From: Hondaea fermentalgiana
Lineage: Eukaryota > Sar > Bigyra > Thraustochytrida > Thraustochytriidae
Direction: 5' to 3'
Length of the DNA: 64,000 bases
Assembly (NCBI GenBank): GCA_014084085.1
Contig: NPFB01000024.1
Location: 17,188-81,187, forward strand
Under the pieces are notes generated by a model. That model was given only the letters and a program-made list of their open reading frames with translations, had not been told where the DNA came from and searched no databases. A program made the position numbers and the translations under genes. Positions 9,601-18,903 of the stretch are shown piece after piece. Each line of letters starts with the position of its first letter. Positions within the stretch are counted from its first letter, which is position 1.

Positions 9601-9751
9601 AGACGCGTTTCCCGCTGGGCTGTACGACCACGTCGACGCCGTACTTGTTCACCAGTCGCTGCACCTGTTCGGGCGTGAAAGGCGCTCGCCTTTCCCAGGC
9701 GCTGTACGCCTCCCGGACGATGCCCACGCTCCCTCGAGTCCCGGCCCGCAT
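6647..9751 (-). CDS. AASS: Bifunctional lysine-ketoglutarate reductase / saccharopine dehydrogenase
   Basis: The 1034-residue product is aminoadipate-semialdehyde synthase, which condenses lysine with 2-oxoglutarate to saccharopine and then splits it to glutamate and 2-aminoadipate 6-semialdehyde. The N-terminal half is the lysine-ketoglutarate reductase, of the alanine dehydrogenase/transhydrogenase fold; its opening IVREAYSAWERRAPFTPEQV is the classic start of this family. After a low-complexity linker (about 560-615), the saccharopine dehydrogenase half begins with a Rossmann motif, VAVLGAGMVAKPCAELLSRD (about 620), and includes GLDPGMDHMSAQQVID. The chain is somewhat longer than animal AASS, mainly in the linker. 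The ATG at 9751 leaves only a few residues before the domain, so a mitochondrial presequence would need another 5' exon. It is divergent from the ALDH7 gene, which takes the product of this enzyme. Confidence 0.95.
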   Translation of the reverse strand: MRAGTRGSVGIVREAYSAWERRAPFTPEQVQRLVNKYGVDVVVQPSGKRVFADGEFERAGATLSDDLSGCAAIFGVKQAPIDTLLKDKTYLFFSHTIKGQLENMELLDKILEKNIRLIDYECITKNGTAGAPRLVAFGQYAGMAGMIDAIRGVGQQLLHQGLSSPFLSVGSAYMYPSYETAKCAVRDAGRAFTQQRAQQVWPDRFDPLVFLFTGRGNVNQGARQVFYHVPHRMVPPEDLERVLHEGKDLPPIIGCQVDLHHMVERRTDGGFDRKEYYTAPEKYKSVFYERLARHANVLVNGIYWDARFPRVLAKRDLERTDLDRRLHFVADISCDIGGGIEILDRSTTIEDPFLVGLGPKNDLDVMGVDILPSELPREASQHFGDYLLPFVAELAQGTPTASLAAELQGACIADQGELRPRYTYIDQLRRERLRELNGLPLTDERSSLQIEGSAVLRLSGHLFDTGLVNRMLDIVEAQSPHGRFHIVECMVGSQCESTMLLQLTMDGGRKQLDQVLTRMNTLVGDPEFAEAEAKLEELPSSFCNGDFKATIQPLGECEDTQADQGGATPRAETAGALAGGRTLAMQRALSLGPGPDAKDTAGFLDQGKDSSSKLIAPSLTKVAVLGAGMVAKPCAELLSRDSSRHVFVVSAMPGEAESLCARVGRTNLEAVLLNAQEEDDRLAALIKDCDAVISLLPQTMHVPVARHCIKAGTPLVTASYVSPEMRSLHEEAKAKGVPILCEMGLDPGMDHMSAQQVIDEMHEEGIEVKSFSSVCGGLPAPEAADNPFGYKFSWSPRGVLMAMRNPAKYLKDGAVVQVRGEDLLTAAEPFRMYNLPSLALEQLPNRDSTMYAEAYRIPEAATCFRGTLRYEGFSALMIELVNAGFLREDTSLAEILAAFPKSGSPGADAVQWLLDANYDDKKHGAQPAMDGLCALLESKLALKPGERDMTVMQHSFNDGERSSKLLVYGSKSDTAMARTVGLTAAIGVELMLDPVDPLASRATGVLVPTLKSIYKPALDRLASEGLVFHESVRA

Positions 9752-10212
9752 TTTCTTCCTGCTGGCTTTCCTTTCTTTCGAAGTTTCTATCTTCGAGTTC
9801 TGTTTCCTCCTTGCGTACTTGCTTGCTTGCCTGCTTATGCTTGCTTGCTTGTCTGCCTGCCAAGCGCAGACCCCTTGGTTGACGAATTACGTGTCGGCTC
9901 AACTTGATCGTGAACGAACGCCAACGGGCGCGGCGGCGGCAACGGCGAAGGCCTCGCCGTTCTTTCTGACCGGCCGCCGGACGGTCCACGATTGGCGGGT
10001 TCTTTCTTTCCCTTCCTCCGAGTCCGAGTCCTCGCCCATCAACCGCCCGCCTGCCCGCCTGCGCGCGCAACCGAAGCGCGTCTGCTCGCTCACTCGCCTC
10101 GCTCGCCCGCCTCGCTCTCCCGCCTCTTTGCGCAGCTTTGCGCCGCGCCGCGGCCGGGCCGGGCCAGGAGCAGCCCGCCTGGCGACTGGGAAATCTCCTC
10201 GCGCGCGAACCC

Positions 10213-10266
10213 GTTGTTGTTGCCCCTGTTGCTGTTGCTGTTGCTGTTGTTGTTGTGGTTGTTGTG
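10213..10266. repeat. (GTT/GCT)n trinucleotide microsatellite
   Basis: The run of GTTGTTGTTG, then GCTGTTGCTGTT and GTTGTTGTGGTT forms an imperfect trinucleotide array in the AASS-ALDH7 spacer. Confidence 0.8.
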
Positions 10267-11028
10267 CTCTTCGGTCTCACTGGGATCTTCTCTGCCTGGA
10301 ACGGCAACTTCCGCAAGTCGTGAAGCGTCCCACTCAGTCGCTGGCGCAATGCCTCGCGCTTCCGGGAATCCCAGAGCGCGGGATCGTTCGGTTGCACGTA
10401 CGTCGCACGCGACAGCGACCACTGCGAGAGCGACAGCAGCGCAGGCAGCCGGTGCAGAGGGCGGTGGCGGATCTCGGCCCGGCGGCAGTTCGTGGGTTGG
10501 TTGACGGTATTGTGGAATACATGGTGGTAAACACGTATAATCCTATACGTCCTACGTACGCATGATCATCGACATTGACATCGTAGGGATGCACGGATTG
10601 CTTGATAAATGTTGTAGATAACGTGGATCTGGGACGAAAAGTTTCACGCCACCAGCGCAGCTGGCTGGCAAACCTTGGCGACGTTCGACAGCGATCAAGG
10701 GACCGGGCAGCGAGGGAGGGACAGAGGGCAACGAAAATGTCCGCCTCCGCGCCGCGCCATTCTCCGCGACGGTTGCCACAGGCATTGATCGGTACGGCGT
10801 GACGGATTGACTGACAGTAAAAAACGGATAACGACGGTGTGAATAGTCTAAAAAGCGAGACTGGTGAACGAACTCGCCACCGGCGCAAGAAATGTCAAGC
10901 TTTATGACGAAGAAGATCGTGCGCTTCCCCTGCTACTACCTACCTGCCGGCACGGTTTGCGGCTCGCCTCGACACGTCTCGGCCCCGAGGACGCCAGCGG
11001 CCGCTGGTCGCTGGTGCTTGCTTACTTG

Positions 11029-11054
11029 CTGGCTGGCTGGCTGGCTGGCTGGCT
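11029..11054. repeat. (TGGC)n microsatellite
   Basis: About six tandem GCTG/TGGC units lie in the AASS-ALDH7 spacer. Confidence 0.85.
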
Positions 11055-11323
11055 TGCCGGGGGCGCGAGCGCGTGCGCTGCGATTCGGAAGGACGCCCTC
11101 TGCTGCAGGCAGGGAGGGGCGCCGGGGTTCTCGGCAGCGGCCAGGGTGTTGCTGCCAAGACGGCCATCGCTCGTCAAGACTCGGGTGGGCCCTAACCGTC
11201 GCGCGCGAGCTTGGCCGCTCTGCGGCTTGCGGGCGGGTGAAACTCGCTTTTCCGCCCTCGACGTTGCAGGCTCGAACGCGGCCCTCGCGTTCTATCGCGT
11301 TCGGACGATGCCGGCAAGGGCGC

Positions 11324-11350
11324 ATGGATGGATGGATGGATGGATGGATG
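11324..11350. repeat. (ATGG)n microsatellite
   Basis: Six to seven tandem ATGG units lie in the AASS-ALDH7 spacer. Confidence 0.85.
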
Positions 11351-12162
11351 CCAATGGCGCATGGAGCGACACGGAGTTTCAAAACGCGCCAGCGCGCCTT
11401 GGCCATGTCGCCAGCGCCGCCACCACCCGGCGAGCGATAGCGGAGTCCCGCGGCGGCGACCCGAGCGCGGCTTCGCGGTTTCTCGCGCGCACCGTGCCGG
11501 GAACGCTCGCCTCGAGCCGGTCCGAGTCCGCGCGGCCTGCCTCGCGCGCATGCTTTGTGCCACGCATGGCATTTCTCACGAGGATCCGCCATGGCCGTCC
11601 CAGGCCGCCCTCCTCCCCATCCCGCTCCGCGTACCTTCAAGGCGCGCCGGCCACTCCACTCCTCTCCGCTCCCCTGCCGGCGCCTCGGCACGCGGCTGCA
11701 GCCTGCTCTGCTGCGCGCTCGCGGGGTCGCGGTGCTCCTCCTCGTCGCCGTTCTGCGGCCTCTCCTTCTCCTCGCGCTCCCTCCCTCCTTCAATCTTTCG
11801 ATTCATCCATCGTTTCTTTCACTTTCACTCAAGTTCTTCGTTCGTATCTTCACTCGCGAACAAACAGCCATGGCAATCGATCCCCGTCCCGCGGATTCCG
11901 CACTTGCGGCGCCGATGGCGCACTTGCGGCGCGCGGATAGCGGACTTGCCCGCGGCCGTTGCAAGTGGCCCTTCCCTTTCATTCCCGCCCCGCCTTCTTT
12001 GCGTCCCAGCTTCTTCTCCTCCTCCTCCTTGGCTCGGGACGCGGACCAGATCCGCATCGCCAGCCGCGAGAAGCTTCTTGAACGTCTTCGGCGGAGAGGC
12101 GACGGACGGCGCGCGAGAGCGGAGCGCGGAGAGGGCGCGGCGCGGGGACGAGGCGGCGGTGG

Positions 12163-13806
12163 ATGTTGGCGAGCGGCGCGGCTCGCGCGGGCAGGCAGGC
12201 AGGCGTCGCGCGCGGCGCGGCGAGGATCAGCGACGCGGCGAGGACCATGTCGACCTGGAACGCGGCCAAGGCGCTCGAGGCGTTCGGGCTCAGCGCCTCC
12301 GAGGTGAACCCGGGCGTCTTCGACGGCAAGGAGTGGAAGGCGAGCGGAGACGTGCACGAGGCGCTCAACCCGTCCACGGGCGAAGTCCTCGCCAAGGTCC
12401 AGTTCGGAACCAAGGACGACTATGAAAGGTGCGCCGCCAACGCGGTCGCGGCCCAAAAGGAGTGGCAGCTCATGCCCGCGCCCCAACGAGGAGAGATTGT
12501 GCGCCAGATCGGCAACGCGCTCATCGAAAAGCGCGACGCCATGGGCGCCCTGCTCTCCCTGGAGATGGGCAAGATTCACGCCGAAGGCAAGGGCGAGGTC
12601 CAGGAGTTCATCGACATTTGCTTCATCGCCTGCGGACTCTCGCGCTCCATTCCCGGCCAGGTCGTGCCCTCGGAGCGCACCGAACACGCCCTCATGGAGA
12701 TCTGGAAGCCTCTTGGCACCCTTGGCATCATCACGGCCTTTAACTTTCCCCATGCTGTGTGGGGCTGGAACGCCGCTGTTTCGCTCGTCTGCGGAAACAC
12801 CCAACTCGTCAAGGGCGCAGAGTCCGCCTCGCTCGTCACCATTGCCACGCAAAAGGTTGTCAGCGACGTTCTCAAGGCTAACGGCGTCGACGGCGGCGTG
12901 GCCGTGCTCTGCCAAGGCGAGGGCCCCGTCGTTGGAGACGCCATGTGCCGCGACCCGCGCATCGATCTGCTCTCCTTCACGGGCTCCACCAAGACGGGCA
13001 AGATCGCCCAGAGGCTTGTCCACGAGCGCTCCGGCCAGACTGTGATGGAGCTTGGTGGCAACAACGCCATCCTCGTTATGCCCAGCGCCGACATTGAGCT
13101 CGCGCTTCGCTCGTGCGTCTTTGCCGCCGCCGGTACTTGCGGCCAGCGCTGCACTTCTTTGCGCCGCCTGCTCGTGCACGAGGACGTGTACGATGAGCTC
13201 AAGCCGCGCCTGGTCGAGGCTTACAAGAAGCTCCCGTACGGCAACCCACTCCACCCCAAGACCCTCGTGGGTCCTATCCACAACAAGGCCGGCATTGAGC
13301 TCTTTGAGCGCACCGTACAGGATGCGCAGTCCCAGGGCGGCAAAGTCCTCGTCGGCGGCGGTCGCCCCGACGCTTCTGAGCTTCCTAGCGAGGACCTTGC
13401 CAACGGCAACTTTGTCCAGCCCACCATTGTCGAGATCGACCCCCACGCCGACATTGTTCAGGAGGAGCGCTTTGTCCCCGTGTTGTACCTTTGCAAGGTC
13501 AAGAGTTTCGAGGAGGGCATTGCCATCAACAACCAGGTTGAGCAAGGTCTCTCTGCTGCACTCTTTTCCACCGACATGCGCGAAGTCTTTGCCTGGCTCG
13601 GTCCCGCCGGCGCCAAGCAGGGTGTCGTCAACGCCAACACTAGCTGCAGTGGCGCCGAGTGTGGTCTTGCCTTTGGTGGCAATGGTTCCACTGGCTGGGG
13701 CCGCGAGTGCGGAAGTGACTCATGGAAGCAGTACATGCGTCGTTCCTCATGTGCCATTAACTTTGGCAAGACGCTCCCGCTTGCCCAGGGCATTGACTTC
13801 TCCTAA
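12163..13806 (+). CDS. ALDH7A1: 2-aminoadipate 6-semialdehyde dehydrogenase (antiquitin, ALDH7 family)
   Basis: This is a full-length aldehyde dehydrogenase of the ALDH7/antiquitin class, which oxidises 2-aminoadipate semialdehyde to 2-aminoadipate with NAD+. Visible features are the cofactor block PLGTLGIITAFNFPHAVWGW, FTGSTKTGK, the general-base Glu in ELGGNNAIL, and the catalytic Cys in GTCGQRCTSLRR (Cys330 from the first ATG). The C-terminus SDSWKQYMRRSSCAINF and LPLAQGIDFS are near-diagnostic of antiquitins. Two in-frame starts are plausible. The ATG at 12163 adds 28 residues rich in Ala, Arg and Gly with almost no acidic residues, typical of a mitochondrial presequence. The ATG at 12247 (MSTWNAAKALEAFG) gives a cytosolic form. 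It is divergent from AASS, its pathway partner. Confidence 0.95.
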   Translation: MLASGAARAGRQAGVARGAARISDAARTMSTWNAAKALEAFGLSASEVNPGVFDGKEWKASGDVHEALNPSTGEVLAKVQFGTKDDYERCAANAVAAQKEWQLMPAPQRGEIVRQIGNALIEKRDAMGALLSLEMGKIHAEGKGEVQEFIDICFIACGLSRSIPGQVVPSERTEHALMEIWKPLGTLGIITAFNFPHAVWGWNAAVSLVCGNTQLVKGAESASLVTIATQKVVSDVLKANGVDGGVAVLCQGEGPVVGDAMCRDPRIDLLSFTGSTKTGKIAQRLVHERSGQTVMELGGNNAILVMPSADIELALRSCVFAAAGTCGQRCTSLRRLLVHEDVYDELKPRLVEAYKKLPYGNPLHPKTLVGPIHNKAGIELFERTVQDAQSQGGKVLVGGGRPDASELPSEDLANGNFVQPTIVEIDPHADIVQEERFVPVLYLCKVKSFEEGIAINNQVEQGLSAALFSTDMREVFAWLGPAGAKQGVVNANTSCSGAECGLAFGGNGSTGWGRECGSDSWKQYMRRSSCAINFGKTLPLAQGIDFS

Positions 13807-14261
13807 AAAGAAAGAAAAGAGGAGAAAAATACCACCCCTGACCCGCTGCCGACAGTTTGGGCTTGTTGCGTCTGCGCACAGCCCAGTCGGTTCGTCTGCT
13901 AGCTGCGAATCAAGATGTCATCATTCATTCATTCATTCATTCATTCACCAGGCATTTTAAGGTTACTCTAGAAAGAAAAGAAATTCCCTTGCTATCTATC
14001 TTTCGTACGTTTGGCTCGTGGAACCTTTTACAACGCTTTAGCGCACGAGCTGAGCTTGACTTCTCCTTGTAAAATTCATGCGAAGCCACATCATCGCAGC
14101 ATAGTGGTCGATGTTTATTGACTTCAACTCGCCATTGCCAATTCTCTCTCCCGCCGACCACATCCATACAGTCCATTGTCAAGCCCCTTTTCCCTTCTCC
14201 CTAAAAGCGAAATCCAATACATGAATCAGCGTCTAATTTTTCCTTTTAACCTTTAATTTTT
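13807..14261. other. Convergent intergenic region with (ATTC)n
   Basis: AT-richer 3' flanks of the ALDH7 and GT90 genes meet here. A (CATT/ATTC)n tract lies at 13918-13947. No coding signal is seen. Confidence 0.6.
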
Positions 14262-16997
14262 CTAATACCGACGTTGCTTACGATCGCGGCCTCCACTGCC
14301 CTCGTCGTGCATCCCTCCGCGGCGCTTCTCTCCGACCTGACCGTGATGCGCGTCTCCACGCTCTCGCTCAATTGTACAGCGCCGACAGTAAATAAAGTCA
14401 CCTGTGACTGGATCTCGTGCGCACTTGCGCTCCGAAGGCGCCTTGTTCGGCGGCAGAGCAAGCGGCTCCGGAACCTTCCACCACGAGGGTGCACGCTCAA
14501 AGCGTTTCGCGATCTTGAGCGTCATCACCTGCAAGTAATCCAAGATTATATCTTTGGACAAGCAACGCTGATACTTTTGGCGGGCATTCTCAGCAATCTG
14601 TCGGCACGCAGCGTCGTTCTCGCGACACCAGAGAATCTGATCGCGCAGGTTCGAAAGATCCGCGCGCACGGGAACGTGGTCCGCGCCGAGCACGCCCGCC
14701 TGCACATCAATATTGTTTTCGCGAGATCCCTCGTACGGCTTGAGCAGTGGAAAGAACCACATCTCCGAAGCCTCGCATTCCGATTCCACCTTGAGGATGA
14801 CGCTACCGAGCCGCATCAAGAACGAGTAACGATTGGCAGCGCAATGGCCCTCCACATAGAGAATGTACTTGTAGCGACCCTGCTTGTACATGTCTACATA
14901 ATTGACACCGCTGACGCCAAGTTCCTCCTTGCGCGTGAAGCGCATTGGCTCCCCAAAGAGCTTCTTGTCGCGAACATTTTCCTTGATGAAACCCGCATCC
15001 AAAAGAGGCGGGTCAGCCGGTCCGCGGCTGTTCGTGCCCGTGAGTTTCCACTCGCTGCACAGCTTGGAAAGGCGCAGGCGCTGGTTTGTCTCGGGCGTCG
15101 TCCCGCCTCCTGTGGCGTTACCGCGGAAAAAGCACGTGTTTACTTTTTCGCTCCAGTCCTTGTGGAACTTTTCAAAGTTGTCCTTGAGGAACATATCGCC
15201 TGGTTTGCGCAGGTCGCGCGTGCGTCCGTCCGGGATAAAGGAAGACGGGAACACTTGACCAATGGCCGATGCCCAGTCTTCCGTCGTGGGCACAGGGAGG
15301 TCCGCGAACTTGGGGCTGCAGTAGAAGGAGACGATTGGCGCGTACGACGCGTATTTTTCGCGCTCGAGGTCCTTGTCGCGCACGTCAAAACAAAAATCGT
15401 ACGGCTCCGTGAGATTCGCCTTGAGCTGCGGATGATCGCGTTTATTGAAGAAAAATTCGCAATCCGGAACGCAACGCTCGCGGCAAAGAGTTTCCAACAT
15501 GTGTTTGAATGGAGCCAAAAGATTGTCTCCCCAAATCTGAGAGTGCCGCTCCCCAGGACGACTCTCCTCGTTGCAAATGATATTGCCGTTGGCCCACCAC
15601 CTCTCCACGGGTAAAATGTTCTCCTTTCGATAGTACTTGCGCTTCAGATTAAAGTAGTCCGTCATATTGGGTGGATCCGTCTTCAGGTACTGGCTCCAGT
15701 TGTTTCGGTAATTACGATTGACGAACGGGACAAACATGCGAAGCTCATTGTCCTCGATCAAGATGAAGATGCCGCATCGCATGTGGTTAAAGAGGTAATT
15801 GAGCGTGTTGAGCGTCGAGGCGCGGTTTGTGCGAGCGTGGAATGGAAGATCGAGACGCGCGTCCAGCTGTTCCAAGACAGGCTTGAGCTCAAAGTTACTC
15901 GGAAATCGGTTTGGTCGCGACGTTTCCCACGCCTCGTCGCCTTCGCCTTCGCCTTCGCCTTCGTAGCCATTCTCTTGCGCCCTCTTGGTACGCGCAAGAT
16001 AGTATTGCTCCCCCTCTGGGTGCAGCCGTTTGGGGCTGTGAGCGCGCAGCTCTCGCAGCAGGTACTCATTGACCTGATCCCAGTCCACGGCGTGCGTGAA
16101 AATGTGTCGCAGCGTCGGGTCTGCCGGGTTCGACCCGTACTTGGCGTTTTCCCTCATCCACGCGAGGCACGCCTCGACGGAGTCGAAGAGCGGCACGCCA
16201 TTCCTAAAGGTCTCGAGCTGCTCCTTCTCTGGCGCGTGGATGCCGCGCAAGAATGCTCCGCCGCTGGGGTCAGCCATCGCGGCGCAGTCTCCGTCGTCGC
16301 TGCTTGCGCCGCCGCCGCCGCCGCCCTCGCCGCCGCTGCGCACGGGGCCCTCGCGCGCGCTGTGTCTGCAAAAGGTTTTTGCCTGCAAAAGGTTTTTGCC
16401 CTTTGGTCGCGCAAGGCACCAACAACCTTCGATCTTCTTGACCTCGACCTCGACCGCGACCTTCTTGACCTCGACCTCGAGGCAGCTGCAGACGTCAGCT
16501 CTCGGCTCGCCGCAGCAGACGGCGATGGTGATCTCCACCTCCAGGAAGGTCTGCGCAGGCGCCAGGCGCCACGCCGCGAGAAGCTCGTGCGTGGCAGCAA
16601 GGCTCTTGTGACGTTGACAGTGACGACGAAAAGGCCAAGGACGACGAGGAGGACGACGAGCAAAAGAGCTTCGTGAGGGAGAAAAAGATTGGTGGCCAAC
16701 GTCGGGAAGAGCCGGGTGACGAGGTCGGTGCGAAGGCAAGTCTGGTTTGTGCTCGGCTGTGTTTAGCTTCTCTAGGACTTGACGCGACCACACGGTACCA
16801 GGACGGCGCGGTCGCGGCACGTCCACGGAGCGCACAAAAAGGCAAGCGAGGGAGGGAAAACGAGATCCAGCAAAAACGTCTGCACGGCACAGCGTCGCAA
16901 AAACGAAACAAAGAAGCAAACGTCGCACGAGAAGGAAGTCAACTTACTCACCGATCGCGTCCTTGAAGCAGAGTTTCCAAGCAGCGGATGAGCACAT
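14262..16997 (-). CDS. GT90/CAP10-family glycosyltransferase, probable three-exon type II membrane protein
   Basis: The main exon encodes a CAP10/lipopolysaccharide-modifying (GT90) domain: YKYILYVEGHCAANRYSFLM, VESECEASEMWFFPLLKPYE, and a C-terminal WCRENDAACRQIAENA region. GT90 enzymes transfer xylose, glucose or other sugars in the secretory pathway. The first ATG in the main frame is at 16277 (671 residues, beginning MADPSGG) and lacks a signal. A better model joins an ATG at 16997, exon 16997-16952 with a perfect donor (G|GTGAGTAAG), exon 16668-16539 after a pyrimidine-rich acceptor ending GAAG, and exon 16365-14262 after TTTTGCAG. The phases 1 and 2 match, giving 759 residues. This adds a strong signal anchor (ALLLVVLLVVLGLFVV) near residue 16, as expected for a Golgi enzyme. 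Domain confident; 5' exons inferred. Confidence 0.75.
16433..16483. repeat. Imperfect (GACCTC)n hexanucleotide repeat
   Basis: GACCTCGACCTCGACC units recur with CTTCTTGACCTC. The run lies within the proposed second intron of the GT90 gene, which would explain its low coding quality. Confidence 0.7.
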
Positions 16998-17017
16998 AGA
17001 CCTTTCGTGGACATAAA

Positions 17018-18205
17018 ATGAGTGCAATCGTAAACCTTGGAGATGAGGTCGCAGCAAATAGCGAAAAAGAATTTATCGAGCTCGACGGATCTGTGCTCGA
17101 GGGTGGCGGGCAAATTCTTCGCAATTCGGCTGCGCTTGCCGCTATCACAGGCCAGCGTCTGCGTATAAGTAAAGTGCGTGGAAAACGCTCCAAGCCAGGA
17201 TTGCGAGCCCAGCACAAAGTGGGTCTGCAAACCGCCGCAGCTGCATGTGGCGGCACGCTGCGAGGCTGCGAAGTGGGCTCGAACGAAGTCGAGCTCGAAC
17301 CGTCTGCAAGTGCATTTGTAGGGTACGACGAAATGGTCGCAGACGCAAAAACCGCTGGGAGCTGTGCGCTCATTGCGCAAGCTGTCGTTCCCGTGCTTCT
17401 ATTTGCTAATCGGGCAAGCGTTCTCCTTTGCCGCGGTGGTACCGATGTCATGGCCGCGCCGCCGGCTGATTTTCTCCTACACGTGCTCCAACCAACTCTG
17501 GTCAAAGCAGGTCTTGGGCCATCGACCATTGCGTTTGAACTCGTTCGACGAGGTTTTTTTCCTCGTGGCGGCGGTGAGCTACGTGTGCATGTTTGCGCAC
17601 CACCATCAGGCTTTCCTTTGCCTCCATTTATTTTCGAAGAGCGTGGTGCGCCGGTGCACATCGAGGTGCACCTGTGGGCAAGCGAAAAGTGCTTTGACAC
17701 GCACATCGAGCTCATGTTTGAAGCAGCAAGAGAATCGCTCGAGCATCTCGAACTCCCGCTCAAGCAATCGGCCGCGACTTCCTCCTCTCGTGCCTCGGGG
17801 ACGCACGCTGGCATTCTTCTTGTTGGCGTCACCGCGTCAGGTCATCGTCTCAGTGCATCTGCCCGGGTCGAATCAGGTGTGGGAGCCGAGCAGGCAGGAA
17901 AACTTGCTGCACAAGGACTTCTCGCGGAATTAGCGCATAATGGCTGCGTGGATGCGTATGCTCAGGACCAGCTGATCATTTTCATGGCACTTGCGGAGGG
18001 CACCTCAAGCATGCGCTGCGGGCCGCTCTCATTGCATACCCAGACGGCCATGTGGGTTGCCTCGAAAATGACAGGAGCTAGCTTCGACGTTGTTGAGCTC
18101 GAGCCCCCTTCTTCTTCAGCGTCTGCGTCACCGACCTCTAGCTGGCTTGTGACATGTCAGGGTGCTGGGCTTTCTGCAGCAAGCTGGGCTTCCCCCACAA
18201 GCTAG
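17018..18205 (+). CDS. RTCA: RNA 3'-terminal phosphate cyclase
   Basis: The 395-residue protein matches RtcA, which converts RNA 3'-phosphates to 2',3'-cyclic phosphates through an adenylylated enzyme and RNA-pp-A. The N-terminal signature ELDGSVLEGGGQILRNSAAL, then ISKVRGKRSKPGLRAQH and FPRGGGELRVHV in the middle, are family hallmarks. The His in SLHTQTA (about residue 340) matches the expected adenylylated His. The length fits the family. The start at 17018 (MSAIVNLGDE) is the only ATG ahead of the domain and follows an in-frame stop. The last 15 or so residues are Ala/Ser-rich and not conserved. Its start codon is 20 bases from the proposed start of the divergent GT90 gene, so the two may share a promoter or overlap in their 5' ends. 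Confidence 0.93.
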   Translation: MSAIVNLGDEVAANSEKEFIELDGSVLEGGGQILRNSAALAAITGQRLRISKVRGKRSKPGLRAQHKVGLQTAAAACGGTLRGCEVGSNEVELEPSASAFVGYDEMVADAKTAGSCALIAQAVVPVLLFANRASVLLCRGGTDVMAAPPADFLLHVLQPTLVKAGLGPSTIAFELVRRGFFPRGGGELRVHVCAPPSGFPLPPFIFEERGAPVHIEVHLWASEKCFDTHIELMFEAARESLEHLELPLKQSAATSSSRASGTHAGILLVGVTASGHRLSASARVESGVGAEQAGKLAAQGLLAELAHNGCVDAYAQDQLIIFMALAEGTSSMRCGPLSLHTQTAMWVASKMTGASFDVVELEPPSSSASASPTSSWLVTCQGAGLSAASWASPTS

Positions 18206-18903
18206 GATTCCTCAGCACGCCCTCGGGCGGATGCGGATTCCACTCCGATTTGGATTTCCTCCTTGGCGGCTTATCAACGTTGTGTTTGGGCTTAGGCAGA
18301 GGTAGCCTGGTGGCTCGCTCTCTTTGTGCACCCGGACAGGTATGTGTCGCACCTGCCAGCTGACGTATATATACCATGTGCGACGTCGTCTCGCCGAAAA
18401 GTCCCAAGACCAGGCTTTGTCGAGGAGGTGGCCGGTAGCGGCGGTATATGGCCTCATTATCACCACAGCTTTTCTACGAATAGGCTAGAACATGCCGCAC
18501 ACCTTTGCACGCCACACTCTTTTCTTTCCCTCGATTCGCCGCCACTGTGCGCGTGTAGGGCAGCCTCGTACCGGCTGCAAGCGCACAATCATGAGTGCTT
18601 ATCCGACACGAGGCCGTTGACTTTGACGAGCTGGTATAGTTTGCTCTACGTAAATGTGGTGCGCTCTCATTTTCCCCTTTGCGCCTGACTGTGAGTCCTT
18701 GTCCATCCCTGCGCCGAGCTTGCCCCGCGCCGTTCTCCTGTCGAGCATTTCCTCGTCCTCGTCGGACCTGGGCCTATCCTGTCGCCTGTTGTCCCTTGCT
18801 CGAGGAGAGTCGCGGTGCCCTCGTTTGGTCTCGTTGGTCGCGGCGCCGAGCACCAAAGACGCTTCTCCGCTCGGCGTCCGCGCGGTCGGCAGGGGGCGCG
18901 AGG
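18206..18903. other. Intergenic region upstream of the M16 protease
   Basis: Nearly 700 bases carry no recognised gene. A TATATATA run lies at about 18364-18371. The last 200 bases before 18904 stay open in the protease frame but have no ATG, so they are probably 5' untranslated. Confidence 0.5.

Larger units (their letters stand above)
9752..12162. other. 2.4 kb divergent intergenic region with many microsatellites
   Basis: This spacer separates the AASS and ALDH7 start codons and must hold both promoters. It contains (CTTG)n at about 9816-9862, (GTT/GCT)n at 10213-10266, (TGGC)n at 11029-11054, (ATGG)n at 11324-11350, and long GC-rich, purine/pyrimidine-skewed stretches. Many long open frames cross it on both strands, but all show repeat-like composition and no recognisable domain, so I call no gene. 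A small 5' exon of AASS could lie here. Confidence 0.6.

Noticed and set aside
10544..10592. Inverted CCTACG...CGTAGG arms, possible hairpin or terminator
   Set aside because: Short arms with a long loop and no nearby gene end; eukaryotic context makes a hairpin terminator unlikely.
9399..11940. Several open frames of 180-390 codons on both strands
   Set aside because: They overlap one another in GC-rich, repeat-laden DNA, start partly at non-ATG codons and show no recognisable motif; the composition is Arg/Ala/Pro/Ser-rich as expected by chance at high GC.
11803..13545. 580-codon antisense frame over ALDH7A1
   Set aside because: It is the mirror of a strongly C/G-third-position gene, which keeps the antisense frame open; no domain is visible.
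14274..15614. 446-codon plus-strand frame opposite the GT90 gene
   Set aside because: Antisense shadow; the minus strand carries the conserved CAP10 domain.
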